Below, one piece after another: positions 37,580 through 52,450 of a stretch of DNA of 64,000 nucleotides; within the stretch, counting starts at the first letter, position 1; the number at the start of each line of letters is the position of its first letter. A program made the translations under genes and the position numbers. The DNA comes from Apostichopus japonicus (taxonomy: Eukaryota; Echinodermata; Holothuroidea; Aspidochirotida; Stichopodidae). The DNA lies in the NCBI RefSeq assembly GCF_037975245.1, contig NC_092572.1, positions 30,849,989 through 30,913,988 on the forward strand, in the 5' to 3' direction. The notes below the pieces were generated by a model that was not told where the DNA came from, ran no database searches, and worked only from the letters and a program-made list of their open reading frames with translations.

Positions 37580-40500
37580 GGTACCACACATTCTATTTAT
37601 CGGTACCGCTCATTCTTTTCACAGGTATCGTAAAATCGATTTATCCGTACCGCAAATTCGATTCATCGGTACCGCACTTTCGATTTATCGGTCCAGCACA
37701 ATCGATTTATCGGTATCGCACATTCGATTAATCGGTATCGCACTTCGATTTATCGGTACCGCACATTCTATTAATCGGTATCGCACGTTCGATTTATCGG
37801 TACCGCACTTTTGATTATCGGTACCGCACAATCGATTGATAAGTACCGTACATTCGACTTATCTGTAGCGCACATTCGATTTATCGGTACCGCACTTCGA
37901 TTTATCGGTACCGCACATTCTATTAATCGGTATCGCTTGTTCGATTTATCGGTACTGAACTTTTGATTATCGGTACCGCACAATCGATTGATAAGTACCG
38001 TACATTCGATTTATCGGTATCGTAAATTCGATTAATCGGTATCGCACATTCGATTTATCGGAATCGCATATTCGATTTATCGGTACCGCACATTCGAATT
38101 ATCGGTACCGCACATACGATTTATCGGTACCGCACAATCGATTTATCGGTACCACAATATCGATTAATCGGTCTCGCACATTCGATTTATCGGTACCGCA
38201 CAATCGATTTATCAGTACCGCACATTCGATTGATCGGTATCGTAAATTCGATTTATCGGTAACGCACATTCGATTTATCGGAATCGCATATTCGATTTAT
38301 CGGTACCGCTCGTCGATCGTTGATCGGTAGTCTAAATTCAATTTATCGGTGTCGAACATTCTATTAATCGACATCGCACATTCGATTTATCGGTACCGCA
38401 CATTCTATATATCGGTAACGCATATTCGATTTATCGGTCCCGCACTATCGATTTATCGGTACTGCACTTTCGATTTATCGGTACCACACATTCTATTAAT
38501 CGGTATCGCACGTTCGATTTATTGGTACCGCACTTTTGATTTATCCGTACCGCACAATCGATTTATCGGTACCGTACATTTGATTTATCGGTATCGTAAA
38601 TTCGATTTATCGTTTCCGCACAATCGATTTATCGGTACCGCACATTCGATTTATCGGTATCGCACATCCTTTTCATAGGTATCGTAAATTCGGTTGATCG
38701 GTACCGCAAATTCGATTTATCGGTCCCGCACAATCGATATATTGGTATCGCAAATCGATTAATCGGTATCGCAAATTCGATTTATCAGTACCGCATATTC
38801 GCTATATCGGTAACGCATATTCGATTTATCGGTCCCGCACAATCGATTTATCGGTTCCGCGAATTCGATTTATCGGTCCTGCACAATCGAATTATCGGTA
38901 CCGCACAATCGATTTATCGGTACCGCACCATTGATTTATCGGTACCACACATTCTATTTATCGGTACCGCACATTCTTTTCACAGGTATCGTAAAATCGA
39001 TTTATCGGTACCGCAAATTCGCCCATTTGATTAATCAGTATTCGCACATTTGATTAATCAGTATCGCACTTTCTATTTATCGGTATCGCCCATTCGATTG
39101 ATCGGTATCGCACAATCGATTTATCGGAAACGCACTTTCGATTTATTGGTACCGCACTTTCGATTTATCGGTCCCGCACCATTGATTTATCGGTACCACA
39201 CATTCTATTTATCGGTACCGCACATTCTTTTCACAGGTATCGTAAAATCGATTTATCCGTACCGCAAATTCGATTTATCGGTACCGCACTTTCGATTTAT
39301 CGATCCAGCACAATCGATTTATCGGTATCGCACATTCGATTAATCGGTATCGCACTTCGATTTATCGGTACCGCACATTCTATTAATCGGTATCGCACGT
39401 TCGATTTATCGGTACCGCACTTTTGATTATCGGTACCGCACAATCGATTGATAAGTACCGTACATTCGACTTATCTGTAGCGCACATTCGATTTATCGGT
39501 ACCGCACTTCGATTTATCGGTACCGCACATTCTATTAATCGGTATCGCTTGTTCGATTTATCGGTACTGAACTTTTGATTATCGGTACCGCACAATCGAT
39601 TGATAAGTACCGTACATTCGATTTATCGGTATCGTAAATTCGATTAATCGGTATCGCACATTCGATTTATCGGAATCGCATATTCGATTTATCGGTACCG
39701 CACATTCGAATTATCGGTACCGCACATACGATTTATCGGTACCGCACAATCGATTTATCGGTACCACAATATCGATTAATCGGTCTCGCACATTCGATTT
39801 ATCGGTACCGCACAATCGATTTATCAGTACCGCACATTCGATTGATCGGTATCGTAAATTCGATTTATCGGTAACGCACATTCGATTTATCGGAATCGCA
39901 TATTCGATTTATCGGTACCGCTCGTCGATCGTTGATCGGTAGTCTAAATTCAATTTATCGGTGTCGAACATTCTATTAATCGACATCGCACATTCGATTT
40001 ATCGGTCCCGCACATTCTATATATCGGTAACGCATATTCGATTTATCGGTCCCGCACTATCGATTTATCGGTACTGCACTTTCGATTTATCGGTACCACA
40101 CATTCTATTAATCGGTATCGCACGTTCGATTTATTGGTACCGCACTTTTGATTTATCCGTACCGCACAATCGATTTATCGGTACCGTACATTTGATTTAT
40201 CGGTATCGTAAATTCGATTTATCGTTTCCGCACAATCGATTTATCGGTACCGCACATTCGATTTATCGGTATCGCACATCCTTTTCATAGGTATCGTAAA
40301 TTCGGTTGATCGGTACCGCAAATTCGATTTATCGGTCCCGCACAATCGATATATTGGTATCGCAAATCGATTAATCGGTATCGCAAATTCGATTTATCAG
40401 TACCGCATATTCGCTATATCGGTAACGCATATTCGATTTATCGGTCCCGCACAATCGATTTATCGGTTCCGCGAATTCGATTTATCGGTCCTGCACAATC

Positions 40501-41790
40501 GAATTATCGGTACCGCACAATCGATTTATCGGTACCGCACCATTGATTTATCGGTACCACACATTCTATTTATCGGTACCGCACATTCTTTTCACAGGTA
40601 TCGTAAAATCGATTTATCGGTACCGCAAATTCGCCCATTTGATTAATCAGTATTCGCACATTTGATTAATCAGTATCGCACTTTCTATTTATCGGTATCG
40701 CCCATTCGATTGATCGGTATCGCACAATCGATTTATCGGAAACGCACTTTCGATTTATTGGTACCGCACTTTCGATTTATCGGTCCCGCACCATTGATTT
40801 ATCGGTACCACACATTCTATTTATCGGTACCGCACATTCTTTTCACAGGTATCGTAAAATCGATTTATCCGTACCGCAAATTCGATTTATCGGTACCGCA
40901 CTTTCGATTTATCGATCCAGCACAATCGATTTATCGGTATCGCACATTCGATTAATCGGTATCGCACTTCGATTTATCGGTACCGCACATTCTATTAATC
41001 GGTATCGCACGTTCGATTTATCGGTACCGCACTTTTGATTATCGGTACCGCACAATCGATTGATAAGTACCGTACATTCGACTTATCTGTAGCGCACATT
41101 CGATTTATCGGTACCGCACTTCGATTTATCGGTACCGCACATTCTATTAATCGGTATCGCTTGTTCGATTTATCGGTACTGAACTTTTGATTATCGGTAC
41201 CGCACAATCGATTGATAAGTACCGTACATTCGATTTATCGGTATCGTAAATTCGATTAATCGGTATCGCACATTCGATTTATCGGAATCGCATATTCGAT
41301 TTATCGGTACCGCACATTCGAATTATCGGTACCGCACATACGATTTATCGGTACCGCACAATCGATTTATCGGTACCACAATATCGATTAATCGGTCTCG
41401 CACATTCGATTTATCGGTACCGCACAATCGATTTATCAGTACCGCACATTCGATTGATCGGTATCGTAAATTCGATTTATCGGTAACGCACATTCGATTT
41501 ATCGGAATCGCATATTCGATTTATCGGTACCGCTCGTCGATCGTTGATCGGTAGTCTAAATTCAATTTATCGGTGTCGAACATTCTATTAATCGGTATCG
41601 CACATTCGATTTATCGGTCCCGCACATTCTATATATCGGTAACGCATATTCGATTTATCGGTCCCGCACTATCGATTTATCGGTACTGCACATTCGATTT
41701 ATCGGTACCACACATTCTATTTATCGGTATCGCACGTTCGATTTATTGGTACCGCACTTTTGATTTATCCGTACCGCACAATCGATTTAT
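37580..41790 (+). repeat. 1,612-bp tandem higher-order repeat, about 2.5 units
   Basis: Using the rare junction TCGATCGTTGATCGG as a fixed point, full units run 38313-39924 and 39925-41536. Partial units lie on both sides (from about 37580 and to about 41790, with further matching sequence to about 42370). The period is 1612 = 73 x 22 + 6 because each unit has several short monomers. The copies are nearly identical; I noticed GGTACCGCACATTCTATA at 38393 against GGTCCCGCACATTCTATA at 40005, and GGTCC against GATCC near 37700 and 39302. The first partial unit lacks about 93 bp near 37560. Confidence 0.92.
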
Positions 41791-43033
41791 CGGTACCGCA
41801 ATATCGATTGATAGTTCTCGCACATTCGATTTATCGGTACCGCACATTCTATATATCAGTAACGCATATTCGATTTATCGGTCCCGCACTATCGATTTAT
41901 CGGTACTGCACTTTCGATTTATCGGTACCACACATTCTATTAATCGGTATCGCACGTTCGATTTATTGGTACCGCACTTTTGATTTATCCGTACCGCACA
42001 ATCGATTTATCGGTACCGTACATTTGATTTATCGGTATCGTAAATTCGATTTATCGTTTCCGCACAATCGATTTATCGGTACCGCACATTCGATTTATCG
42101 GTATCGCACATCCTTTTCATAGGTATCGTAAATTCGGTTGATCGGTACCGCAAATTCGATTTATCGGTCCCGCACAATCGATATATTGGTATCGCAAATC
42201 GATTAATCGGTATCGCAAATTCGATTTATCAGTACCGCATATTCGCTATATCGGTAACGCATATTCGATTTATCGGTCCCGCACAATCGATTTATCGGTT
42301 CCGCGAATTCGATTTATCGGTCCTGCACAATCGAATTATCGGTACCGCACAATCGATTTATCGGTACCGCACAGTCGATGTATCGGTCACCCACAATCGA
42401 TTCATCGGTACACCACTTTCATTTATCGGTACCGCACTTTCGATTAATCGGTATCGCACGTTCTATTTATCGGTACCGCACTTTTGATTTATCGGTACCG
42501 CACAATCGATTTATCGGTACCGTACATTCGATTGATCGGTAGTCTAAATTCAATTTATCGGTGTCGAACATTCTATTAATCGGTATCGCACATTCTATTT
42601 ATCGGTACCGCACATTCGAATTATCGGTACCGCACATACGATTTATCGATATCGCACATTCGATTCATCGGTACCGCACAATCGATTTATCGGTACCGCA
42701 ATATCCATTAATCGTTCTCGTTCATTCGATTTATCGGTACCGAACATTCGATATATCGGTAACGCATATTCGATTTATCGGTCCCGCACTATCGATTTAT
42801 CGGTACCGCTCATTCGATTTATCGGTATCGCACATTCTTTTCATAGGTATCGCAAATTCCATTTATCGGTCCTGCACAATCGAATTATCGGTACCGCACG
42901 ATCGATTTATCGCTACCGCACATTCGATTTATCGGTCCCGCACAATCGATTCATCGGTACAGCACAATCGATTTATCGGTACCGCACAATCGATTTATCG
43001 GAACCGTTTATTCGATTTATCGGTATCGTAAAT

Positions 43034-43310
43034 TCGAGTTATCGGTAACGCACATTCGATTTATCGGAATCGCATATTCGATTTATCGGTACCGCACATT
43101 CGAATTTATCAGTACTGCACATTCGATTGATCGGTATCGTAAATTCGATTTATCGGTAACGCACATTCGATTTATCGGAATCGCATATTCGATTTATCGG
43201 TACCGCACATTCGAATTTATCAGTACTGCACATTCGATTGATCGGTATCGTAAATTCGATTTATCGGTAACGCACATTCGATTTATCGGAATCGCATATT
43301 CGATTTTTCG
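43034..43310 (+). repeat. 111-bp tandem repeat, about 2.5 units
   Basis: The marker CGAATTTATCAGTACTGC occurs at 43101 and 43212, an offset of 111 bp (5 x 22 + 1, because the marker monomer has 23 bases). Each unit also holds CGGAATCGCATATTCG. In the large duplicate block the offset changes by exactly 111 bp (4479 to 4590) between 44454 and 45199. Confidence 0.85.
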
Positions 43311-43320
43311 GTACCGCTCG

Positions 43321-46300
43321 TCGATCGTTGATCGGTAGTCTAAATTCAATTTATCGGTGTCGAACATTCTATTAATCGGTATCGCACATTCGATTTATCG
43401 GTCCCGCACATTCTATATATCGGTAACGCATATTCGATTTATCGGTCCCGCACTATCGATTTATCGGTACTGCACTTTCGATTTATCGGTACCACACATT
43501 CTATTAATCGGTATCGCACGTTCGATTTATTGGTACCGCACTTTTGATTTATCCGTACCGCACAATCGATTTATCGGTACCGCAATATCGATTGATAGTT
43601 CTCGCACATTCGATTTATCGGTACCGCACATTCTATATATCAGTAACGCATATTCGATTTATCGGTCCCGCACTATCGATTTATCGGTACTGCACATTCG
43701 ATTTATCGGTACCACACATTCTATTAATCGGTATCGCACGTTCGATTTATTGGTACCGCACTTTTGATTTATCCGTACCGCACAATCGATTTATCGGTAC
43801 CGTACATTTGATTTATCGGTATCGTAAATTCGATTTATCGTTTCCGCACAATCGATTTATCGGTACCGCACATTCGATTTATCGGTATCGCACATCCTTT
43901 TCATAGGTATCGTAAATTCGGTTGATCGGTACCGCAAATTCGATTTATCGGTCCCGCACAATCGATTTATCGGTCCCGCACAATCGATTCATCGGTACAG
44001 CACAATTGATTTATCGGTACCGCACAATCGATTTATCGGAACCGTTTATTCGATTTATCGGTATCGTAAATTCGATTTATCGGTAACGCACATTCGATTT
44101 ATCGGAACCGTTTATTCGATTTATCGGTATCGTAAATTAGATTTATCGGTACCGCACATTCGATTAATCGGTTTCGTAAATTCGATTTATCGGTATCGCA
44201 AATTCGATTTATCGGGATCGCGCATTCGATTCATTCCTACCGCACATTCGATCTATCGGTACTGCACATTCGATTGATCGGTACCGCACATTCGATTTGT
44301 CGGTACCGCACATTCGATTGATCGGTACCGCATAATCGATTTATCGGTACCGCATAATCGATTTATCGGTATCGCACATTCGATTAACCGGTATCTTACG
44401 TTCGATTTATCGGTACCGCACTTTCGATTGATCGGTACCGCACATTTAATTAATTGGTATCGCACATTCGATTAATCGGTACGGAACAATCGATTTATCG
44501 GTCTCGCTCATTCGATTTATCGGTATCGCACGTTCGATTTATCGGTATCGCAGGTTCGATTTATCGGTACCGCACATTCGATTTATCGGTACCGCACGAT
44601 CGATTTATCGGTACCGCACAGTCGATGTATCGGTCACCAACAATCGATTCATCGGTACACCACTTTCATTTATCGGTACCGCACATTCGATTAATCGGTA
44701 TCGCACGTTCGATTTATCGGTACCGCACTTTCGATTTATCGGTACATCACATTCGAGTAATGGGTATCGCACATTCGAAATATTGGTATCGCATAATCTA
44801 TTTATCGGTACCGCACAATCGATTTATCGGTATCGCACATTCGATTAATCGGTATCGCACTTCGATTTATCGGTACCGCACATTCTATTAATCGGTATCG
44901 CACGTTCGATTTATCGGTACCGCACTTTTGATTATCGGTACCGCTCAATCGATTGATAAGTACCGTACATTCGATTTATCGGTATCGTAAATTCGATTTA
45001 TCGGTAACGCACATTCGATTTATCGGAATCGCATATTCGATTTATCGGTACCGCACGTTCTATTTATCGGTACCGCACTTTTGATTCATCGGTACCGCAC
45101 AATCGATTTATCTGTACCGTACATTCGATTGATCGGTAGTCTAAATTCAATTTATCGGTGTCGAACATTCTATTAATCGGTATCGCACATTCGATTTATT
45201 GGTACCGTACATTCCATTTATCGGCATCGTAAATTCGATTTATCGGTATCGCACATTGGATTTATCGGTATCGCACATTCGAATTATCGGTACCGCACAA
45301 TCCATTTATCGGTACCGCCCAATCGATTTATCGGTACCGCACATTCGATTTATCGGTCCCGCACCATCGATTTATCGGTACCACACATTCTATTTATCGG
45401 TATCGCACATTCTTTTAATAGGTATCGTAAATTCGGTTGATCGGTACCGCAAATTCGATTTATCGGTCCCGCACAATCGATATATTGGTATCGCAAATCG
45501 ATTAATCGGTATCGCAAATTCGATTTATCGGTACCGCATATTCGCTATATCGGTAACGCATATTCGATTTATCGGTCCCGCACAATCGATTTATCGGTTC
45601 CGCGAATTCGATTTATCGTTCCTGCACAATCGAATTATCGGTACCGCACAATCGATTTATCGGTACCGCACAGTCGATGTATCGGTCACCCACAATCGAT
45701 TCATCGGTACACCACTTTCATTTATCGGTACAGCACTTTCGATTAATCGGTATCGCACGTTCTATTTATCGGTACCGCACTTTTGATTTATCGGTACCGC
45801 ACAATCGATTTATCGGTACCGTACATTCGATTGATCGGTAGTCTAAATTCAATTTATCGGTGTCGAACATTCTATTAATCGGTATCGCACATTCTATTTA
45901 TCGGTACCGCACATTCGAATTATCGGTACCGCAAATACGATTTATCGATATCGCACATTCGATTCATCGGTACCGCACAATCGATTTATCGGTACCGCAA
46001 TATCCATTAATCGTTCTCGTTCATCGTTAATCGGTATCGCACGTTCGATTTATTGGTACCGCACTTTTGATTTATCCGTACCGCACATTTATTTATCGGT
46101 ACCGCTCATTCGATTTATCGGTACCGCACTTTCGATTTATCGGTACCGCACCATCGATTTATCGGTACCGCACTTTCGATATATCGGTACCGCATAATCG
46201 ATTTATCGGTACCGCCTAATCCATTGATCGGTTCCGCATTTTCGATTCATCGGTACCGCACATTCGATTTATCGGTACATAAAATCGACTTATCGGTATC

Positions 46301-47350
46301 GCACATTCGATTTTTAGGTACCGCACATTCGATTTATCGGTCCCGCACCATTGATTTATCGGTACCACACATTCTATTTATCGGTATCGCACATTCTTTT
46401 CATAGGTATCGTAAAATCGTTTTATCGGTACCGCAAATTCGATTTATCGGTACCGCACATTCGATTGATCGGTATCGCACCATCGATCTATCAGTACTGC
46501 ACATTTGATTTATCGGTACCGCACATTCGATTTATCGGTACCGCACTTTCGATTTATCGGTACCGCATAATCGATTTATCGGTACCGCCTAATCCATTGA
46601 TCGGTACCGCATTTTCGATTCATCGGTACCGCACATTCGATTTATCGGTATCATAAAATCGACTTATCGGTATCGCACATTCGATTTATCGGTATCGCAC
46701 ATTCGACTTATCGGTAGCGCACATTCGATTTATCGGTACATCACATTCGAGTAATGGGTATCGCACATTCGAAATATTGGTATCGCATAATCGATTTATC
46801 GGTACCGCACATTCGATTAATCGGTATCGCACTTCGATTTATCGGTACCGCACATTGTATTAATCGGTATTGCACGTTCGACTTATCGGTAGCGCACATT
46901 CGATTTATCGGTATACCGCACTTCGATTTATCGGTACCGCACTTTTGATTATCGGTACCGCACAATCGATTGATAAGTACCGTACATGCAACTTATCGGT
47001 CTCGCACATTCGATTTATCGGTACCGCACTTCGATTTATCGGTACCGCACATTCTATTAATCGGTATCGCACGTTCGATTTATCGGTACCGCACTTTTGA
47101 TTATCGGTACCGCACAATCGATTGATAAGTACCGTACATTCGATTTATCGGTATCGTAAATTCGATTAATCGGTATCGCACATTCGATTTATCGGAATCG
47201 CATATTCGATTTATCGGTACCGCACATTCGAATTATCGGTACCGCACATACGATTTATCGGTACCGCACAATCGATTTATTGGTACCACAATATCGATTA
47301 ATCGGTCTCGCACATTCGATTTATCGGTATCGCACAATCGATTTATCAGT
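43321..47350 (+). repeat. About 4-kb duplicated block, copy 1
   Basis: This block is repeated at 47800-51310. Fixed points show offsets of 4479 (43321, 43544, 44454), then 4590 (45199), then 4000 (46741, 46870, 46905), so two whole segments changed length while the sequence itself stayed nearly identical. It ends with the short-monomer group: CACTTCGATT, TTTTGATTATCGG and CGATTGATAAGTACC around 46820-47130. Confidence 0.88.
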
Positions 47351-47799
47351 ACCGCACATTCGATTTATCGGTATCGTAAATTCGATTTATCGGTAACGCA
47401 CATTCGATTTATCGGAATCGCATATTCGATTTTTCGGTACCACACATTCGAATTTATCAGTACTGCACATTCGATTAATCGGTTTCGTAAATTCGATTTA
47501 TCGGTACCGCACATTCTATTAATCGGTATCGCACGTTCGATTTATCGGTACCGCACTTTTGATTATCGGTACCGCACAATCGATTGATAATTACCGTACA
47601 TTCGATTTATCGGTATCGTAAATTCGATTAATCGGTATCGCACATTCGATTTATCGGAATCGCATATTCGATTTATCGGTACCGCACATTCGAATTTATC
47701 AGTACTGCACATTCGATTGATCGGTATCGTAAATTCGATTTATCGGTAACGCACATTCGATTTATCGGAATCGCATATTCGATTTTTCGGTACCGCTCG

Positions 47800-50700
47800 T
47801 CGATCGTTGATCGGTAGTCTAAATTCAATTTATCGGTGTCGAACATTCTATTAATCGGTATCGCACATTCGATTTATCGGTCCCGCACATTCTATATATC
47901 GGTAACGCATATTCGATTTATCGGTCCCGCACTATCGATTTATCGGTACTGCACTTTCGATTTATCGGTACCACACATTCTATTAATCGGTATCGCACGT
48001 TCGATTTATTGGTACCGCACTTTTGATTTATCCGTACCGCACAATCGATTTATCGGTACCGCAATATCGATTGATAGTTCTCGCACATTCGATTTATCGG
48101 TACCGCACATTCTATATATCAGTAACGCATATTCGATTTATCGGTCCCGCACTATCGATTTATCGGTACTGCACATTCGATTTATCGGTACCACACATTC
48201 TATTAATCGGTATCGCACGTTCGATTTATTGGTACCGCACTTTTGATTTATCCGTACCGCACAATCGATTTATCGGTACCGTACATTTGATTTATCGGTA
48301 TCGTAAATTCGATTTATCGTTTCCGCACAATCGATTTATCGGTACCGCACATTCGATTTATCGGTATCGCACATCCTTTTCATAGGTATCGTAAATTCGG
48401 TTGATCGGTACCGCAAATTCGATTTATCGGTCCCGCACAATCGATTTATCGGTCCCGCACAATCGATTCATCGGTACAGCACAATCGATTTATCGGTACC
48501 GCACAATCGATTTAGCGGAACCGTTTATTCGATTTATCGGTATCGTAAATTCGATTTATCGGTAACGCACATTCGATTTATCGGAACCGTTTATTCGATT
48601 TATCGGTATCGTAAATTAGATTTATCGGTACCGCACATTCGATTAATCGGTTTCGTAAATTCGATTTATCGGTATCGCAAATTCGATTTATCGGGATCGC
48701 GCATTCGATTCATTCCTACCGCACATTCGATCTATCGGTACTGCACATTCTATTGATCGGTACCGCACATTCGATTTGTCGGTACCGCACATTCGATTTA
48801 TCGGTACCGCATAATCGATTTATCGGTACCGCATAATCGATTTATCGGTATCGCACATTCGATTAACCGGTATCTTACGTTCGATTTATCGGTACCGCAC
48901 TTTCGATTGATCGGTACCGCACATTTAATTAATTGGTATCGCACATTCGATTAATCGGTACGGAACAATCGATTTATCGGTCTCGCTCATTCGATTTATC
49001 GGTATCGCACGTTCGATTTATCGGTATCGCAGGTTCGATTTATCGGTACGCACATTCGATTTATCGGTACCGCACGATCGATTTATCGGTACCGCACAGT
49101 CGATGTATCGGTCACCAACAATCGATTCATCGGTACACCACTTTCATTTATCGGTACCGCACATTCGATTCATCGGTATCGCACGTTCGATTTATCGGTA
49201 CCGCACTTTCGATTTATCGGTACATCACATTCGAGTAATGGGTATCGCACATTCGAAATATTGGTATCGCATAATCTATTTTTCGGTACCACACATTCGA
49301 ATTTATCAGTACTGCACATTCGATTAATCGGTTTCGTAAATTCGATTTATCGGTACCGCACATTCTATTAATCGGTATCGCACGTTCGATTTATCGGTAC
49401 CGCACTTTTGATTATCGGTACCGCACAATCGATTGATAATTACCGTACATTCGATTTATCGGTATCGTAAATTCGATTAATCGGTATCGCACATTCGATT
49501 TATCGGAATCGCATATTCGATTTATCGGTCCCGAACATTCGAATTATCGGTACCGCACATTCGATTTATCGGTATCGTAAATTCGATTTATCGGTAACGC
49601 ACATTCGATTTATCGGAATCGCATATTCGATTTATCGGTACCGCACGTTCTATTTATCGGTACCGCACTTTTGATTTATCGGTACCGCACAATCGATTTA
49701 TCTGTACCGTACATTCGATTGATCGGTAGTCTAAATTCAATTTATCGGTGTCGAACATTCTATTAATCGGTATCGCACATTCGATTTATTGGTACCGTAC
49801 ATTCCATTTATCGGCATCGTAAATTCGATTTATCGGTATCGCACATTGGATTTATCGGTATCGCACATTCGAATTATCGGTACCGCACAATCCATTTATC
49901 GGTACCGCCCAATCGATTTATCGGTACCGCACATTCGATTTATCGGTCCCGCACCATCGATTTATCGGTACCACACATTCTATTTATCGGTATCGCACAT
50001 TCTTTTCATAGGTATCGTAAATTCGGTTGATCGGTACCGCAAATTCGATTTATCGGTCCCGCACAATCGATATATTGGTATCGCAAATCGATTAATCGGT
50101 ATCGCAAATTCGATTTATCGGTACCGCATATTCGCTATATCGGTAACGCATATTCGATTTATCGGTCCCGCACAATCGATTTATCGGTTCCGCGAATTCG
50201 ATTTATCGTTCCTGCACAATCGAATTATCGGTACCGCACAATCGATTTATCGGTACCGCACAGTCGATGTATCGGTCACCCACAATCGATTCATCGGTAC
50301 ACCACTTTCATTTATCGGTACAGCACTTTCGATTAATCGGTATCGCACGTTCTATTTATCGGTACCGCACTTTTGATTTATCGGTACCGCACAATCGATT
50401 TATCGGTACCGTACATTCGATTGATCGGTAGTCTAAATTCAATTTATCGGTGTCGAACATTCTATTAATCGGTATCGCACATTCTATTTATCGGTACCGC
50501 ACATTCGAATTATCGGTACCGCACATTCGATTGATCGGTATCGCACTTTCGATTTATCGGTACCGCATAATCGATTTATCGGTACCGCCTAATCCATTGA
50601 TCGGTACCGCATTTTCGATTCATCGGTACCGCACATTCGATTTATCGGTATCATAAAATCGACTTATCGGTATCGCACATTCGATTTATCGGTATCGCAC

Positions 50701-51310
50701 ATTCGACTTATCGGTACCGTACATTCGATTTATCGGTACATCACATTCGAGTAATGGGTATCGCCCATTCGAAATATTGGTATCGCATAATCGATTTATC
50801 GGTACCGCACATTCGATTAATCGGTATCGCACTTCGATTTATCGGTACCGCACATTGTATTAATCGGTATTGCACGTTCGACTTATCGGTAGCGCACATT
50901 CGATTTATCGGTATACCGCACTTCGATTTATCGGTACCGCACTTTTGATTATCGGTACCGCACAATCGATTGATAAGTACCGTACATGCAACTTATCGGT
51001 CTCGCACATTCGATTTATCGGTACCGCACTTCGATTTATCGGTACCGCACATTCTATTAATCGGTATCGCACGTTCGATTTATCGGTACCGCACTTTTGA
51101 TTATCGGTACCGCACAATCGATTGATAAGTACCGTACATTCGATTTATCGGTATCGCACATTCGATTTATCGGAATCGCATATTCGATTTATCGGTACCG
51201 CACATTCGAATTATCGGTACCGCACATACGATTTATCGGTACCGCACAATCGATTTATCGGTACCACAATATCGATTAATCGGTCTCGCACATTCGATTT
51301 ATCGGTATCG
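47800..51310 (+). repeat. About 3.5-kb duplicated block, copy 2
   Basis: This is the duplicate of 43321-47350. Long stretches match without visible change. The clearest differences are a 111-bp gain and a loss of about 590 bp relative to copy 1, a missing base in GGTACGCACATTCG near 49046, and AATTGATTT against AATCGATTT near 44003/48482. Confidence 0.88.
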
Positions 51311-51360
51311 CACAATCGATTTATCGGTACCGCACATTCGATTTATCGGTACCGCACATT

Positions 51361-52450
51361 CGACTTATCGGTGACGCACATTCGATTGATCGGTATCGCA
51401 CATTCGATTTATCTGTACTACACATTCGATTTATAGGTAACGCACATTCGATTTATCGGTCCTGCACAATCGATTTATCGGTGTCGCCCGTTCGATTAAT
51501 CGGTATCGCACGTTCGATTTATCGGTATCGCAAATCCGGTTAATTGGTATCGCACATTTGATTAATCAGTATCGCACTTTCTATTTATCGGTACCGCACA
51601 TTCGATTTATCGGTCATGCACAATCGATTTATCGGTATCGCCCAATCGATTAATCGATATCGCACGTTCGATTTATCGGTATCGCAAATTCGGTTAATTG
51701 GTACCGCACGTTCGATTAATCAGTACCGCACAATCGATTTATCGGTACCGCACTTTCGATTTATCAGTGCCGCACATTCGACTTATCGGTGACGCACTTT
51801 CGATTGATCGGTATCGCACATTCGATTTATCTGTACTACACATTCGATTTATAGATAACGCACAATCGATTTATCGGTCCTGCACAATTGATTTATCGGT
51901 GTCGCCCGTTCGATTAATCGGTATCGCACGTTCGATTTATCGGTATCGCAAATCCGGTTAATTGGTATCGCACATTTGATTAATCAGTATCGCACTTTCT
52001 ATTTATCGGTACCGCACATTCGATTTATCGGTCATGCACAATCGATTTATCGGTATCGCCCATTCGATTAATCGGTATCGCACGTTCGATTTATCGGTAT
52101 CGCAAATTCGGTTAATTGGTACCGCACGTTCGATTAATCAGTACCGCACAATCGATGTATCGGTACCGCACATTCGATTTATCAGTGCCGCACATTCGAC
52201 TTATCGGTGACGCACATTCGATTGATCGGTATCGCACATTCGATTTATCTGTACTACACATTCGATTTATAGGTAACGCTCATTCGATTTATCGGTATCG
52301 CACATTCGATCTATCGGTATCGCACAGTCGATTAATCGGTATCGCACGTTCGTTTTATCGGTACAGCACTTTTGATTTATCGTTACCGCACATTCGATTA
52401 ATCGGTTTCGTAAATTCGATTCATCGGAATCGCACATTCGATTTATCGGT
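51361..52450 (+). repeat. 418-bp tandem higher-order repeat (19 monomers), about 2.5 units
   Basis: Units start at 51361, 51779 and 52197 with CGACTTATCGGTGACGC. Each continues with ATCTGTACTACAC and a TTTATAGG or TTTATAGA monomer; the first two also carry GGTGTCGCCCG, GCAAATCCGGTTAATTGG and GGTCATGCACAATCG. The third diverges after about 90 bases. A fourth relative lies near 55866. Confidence 0.9.
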
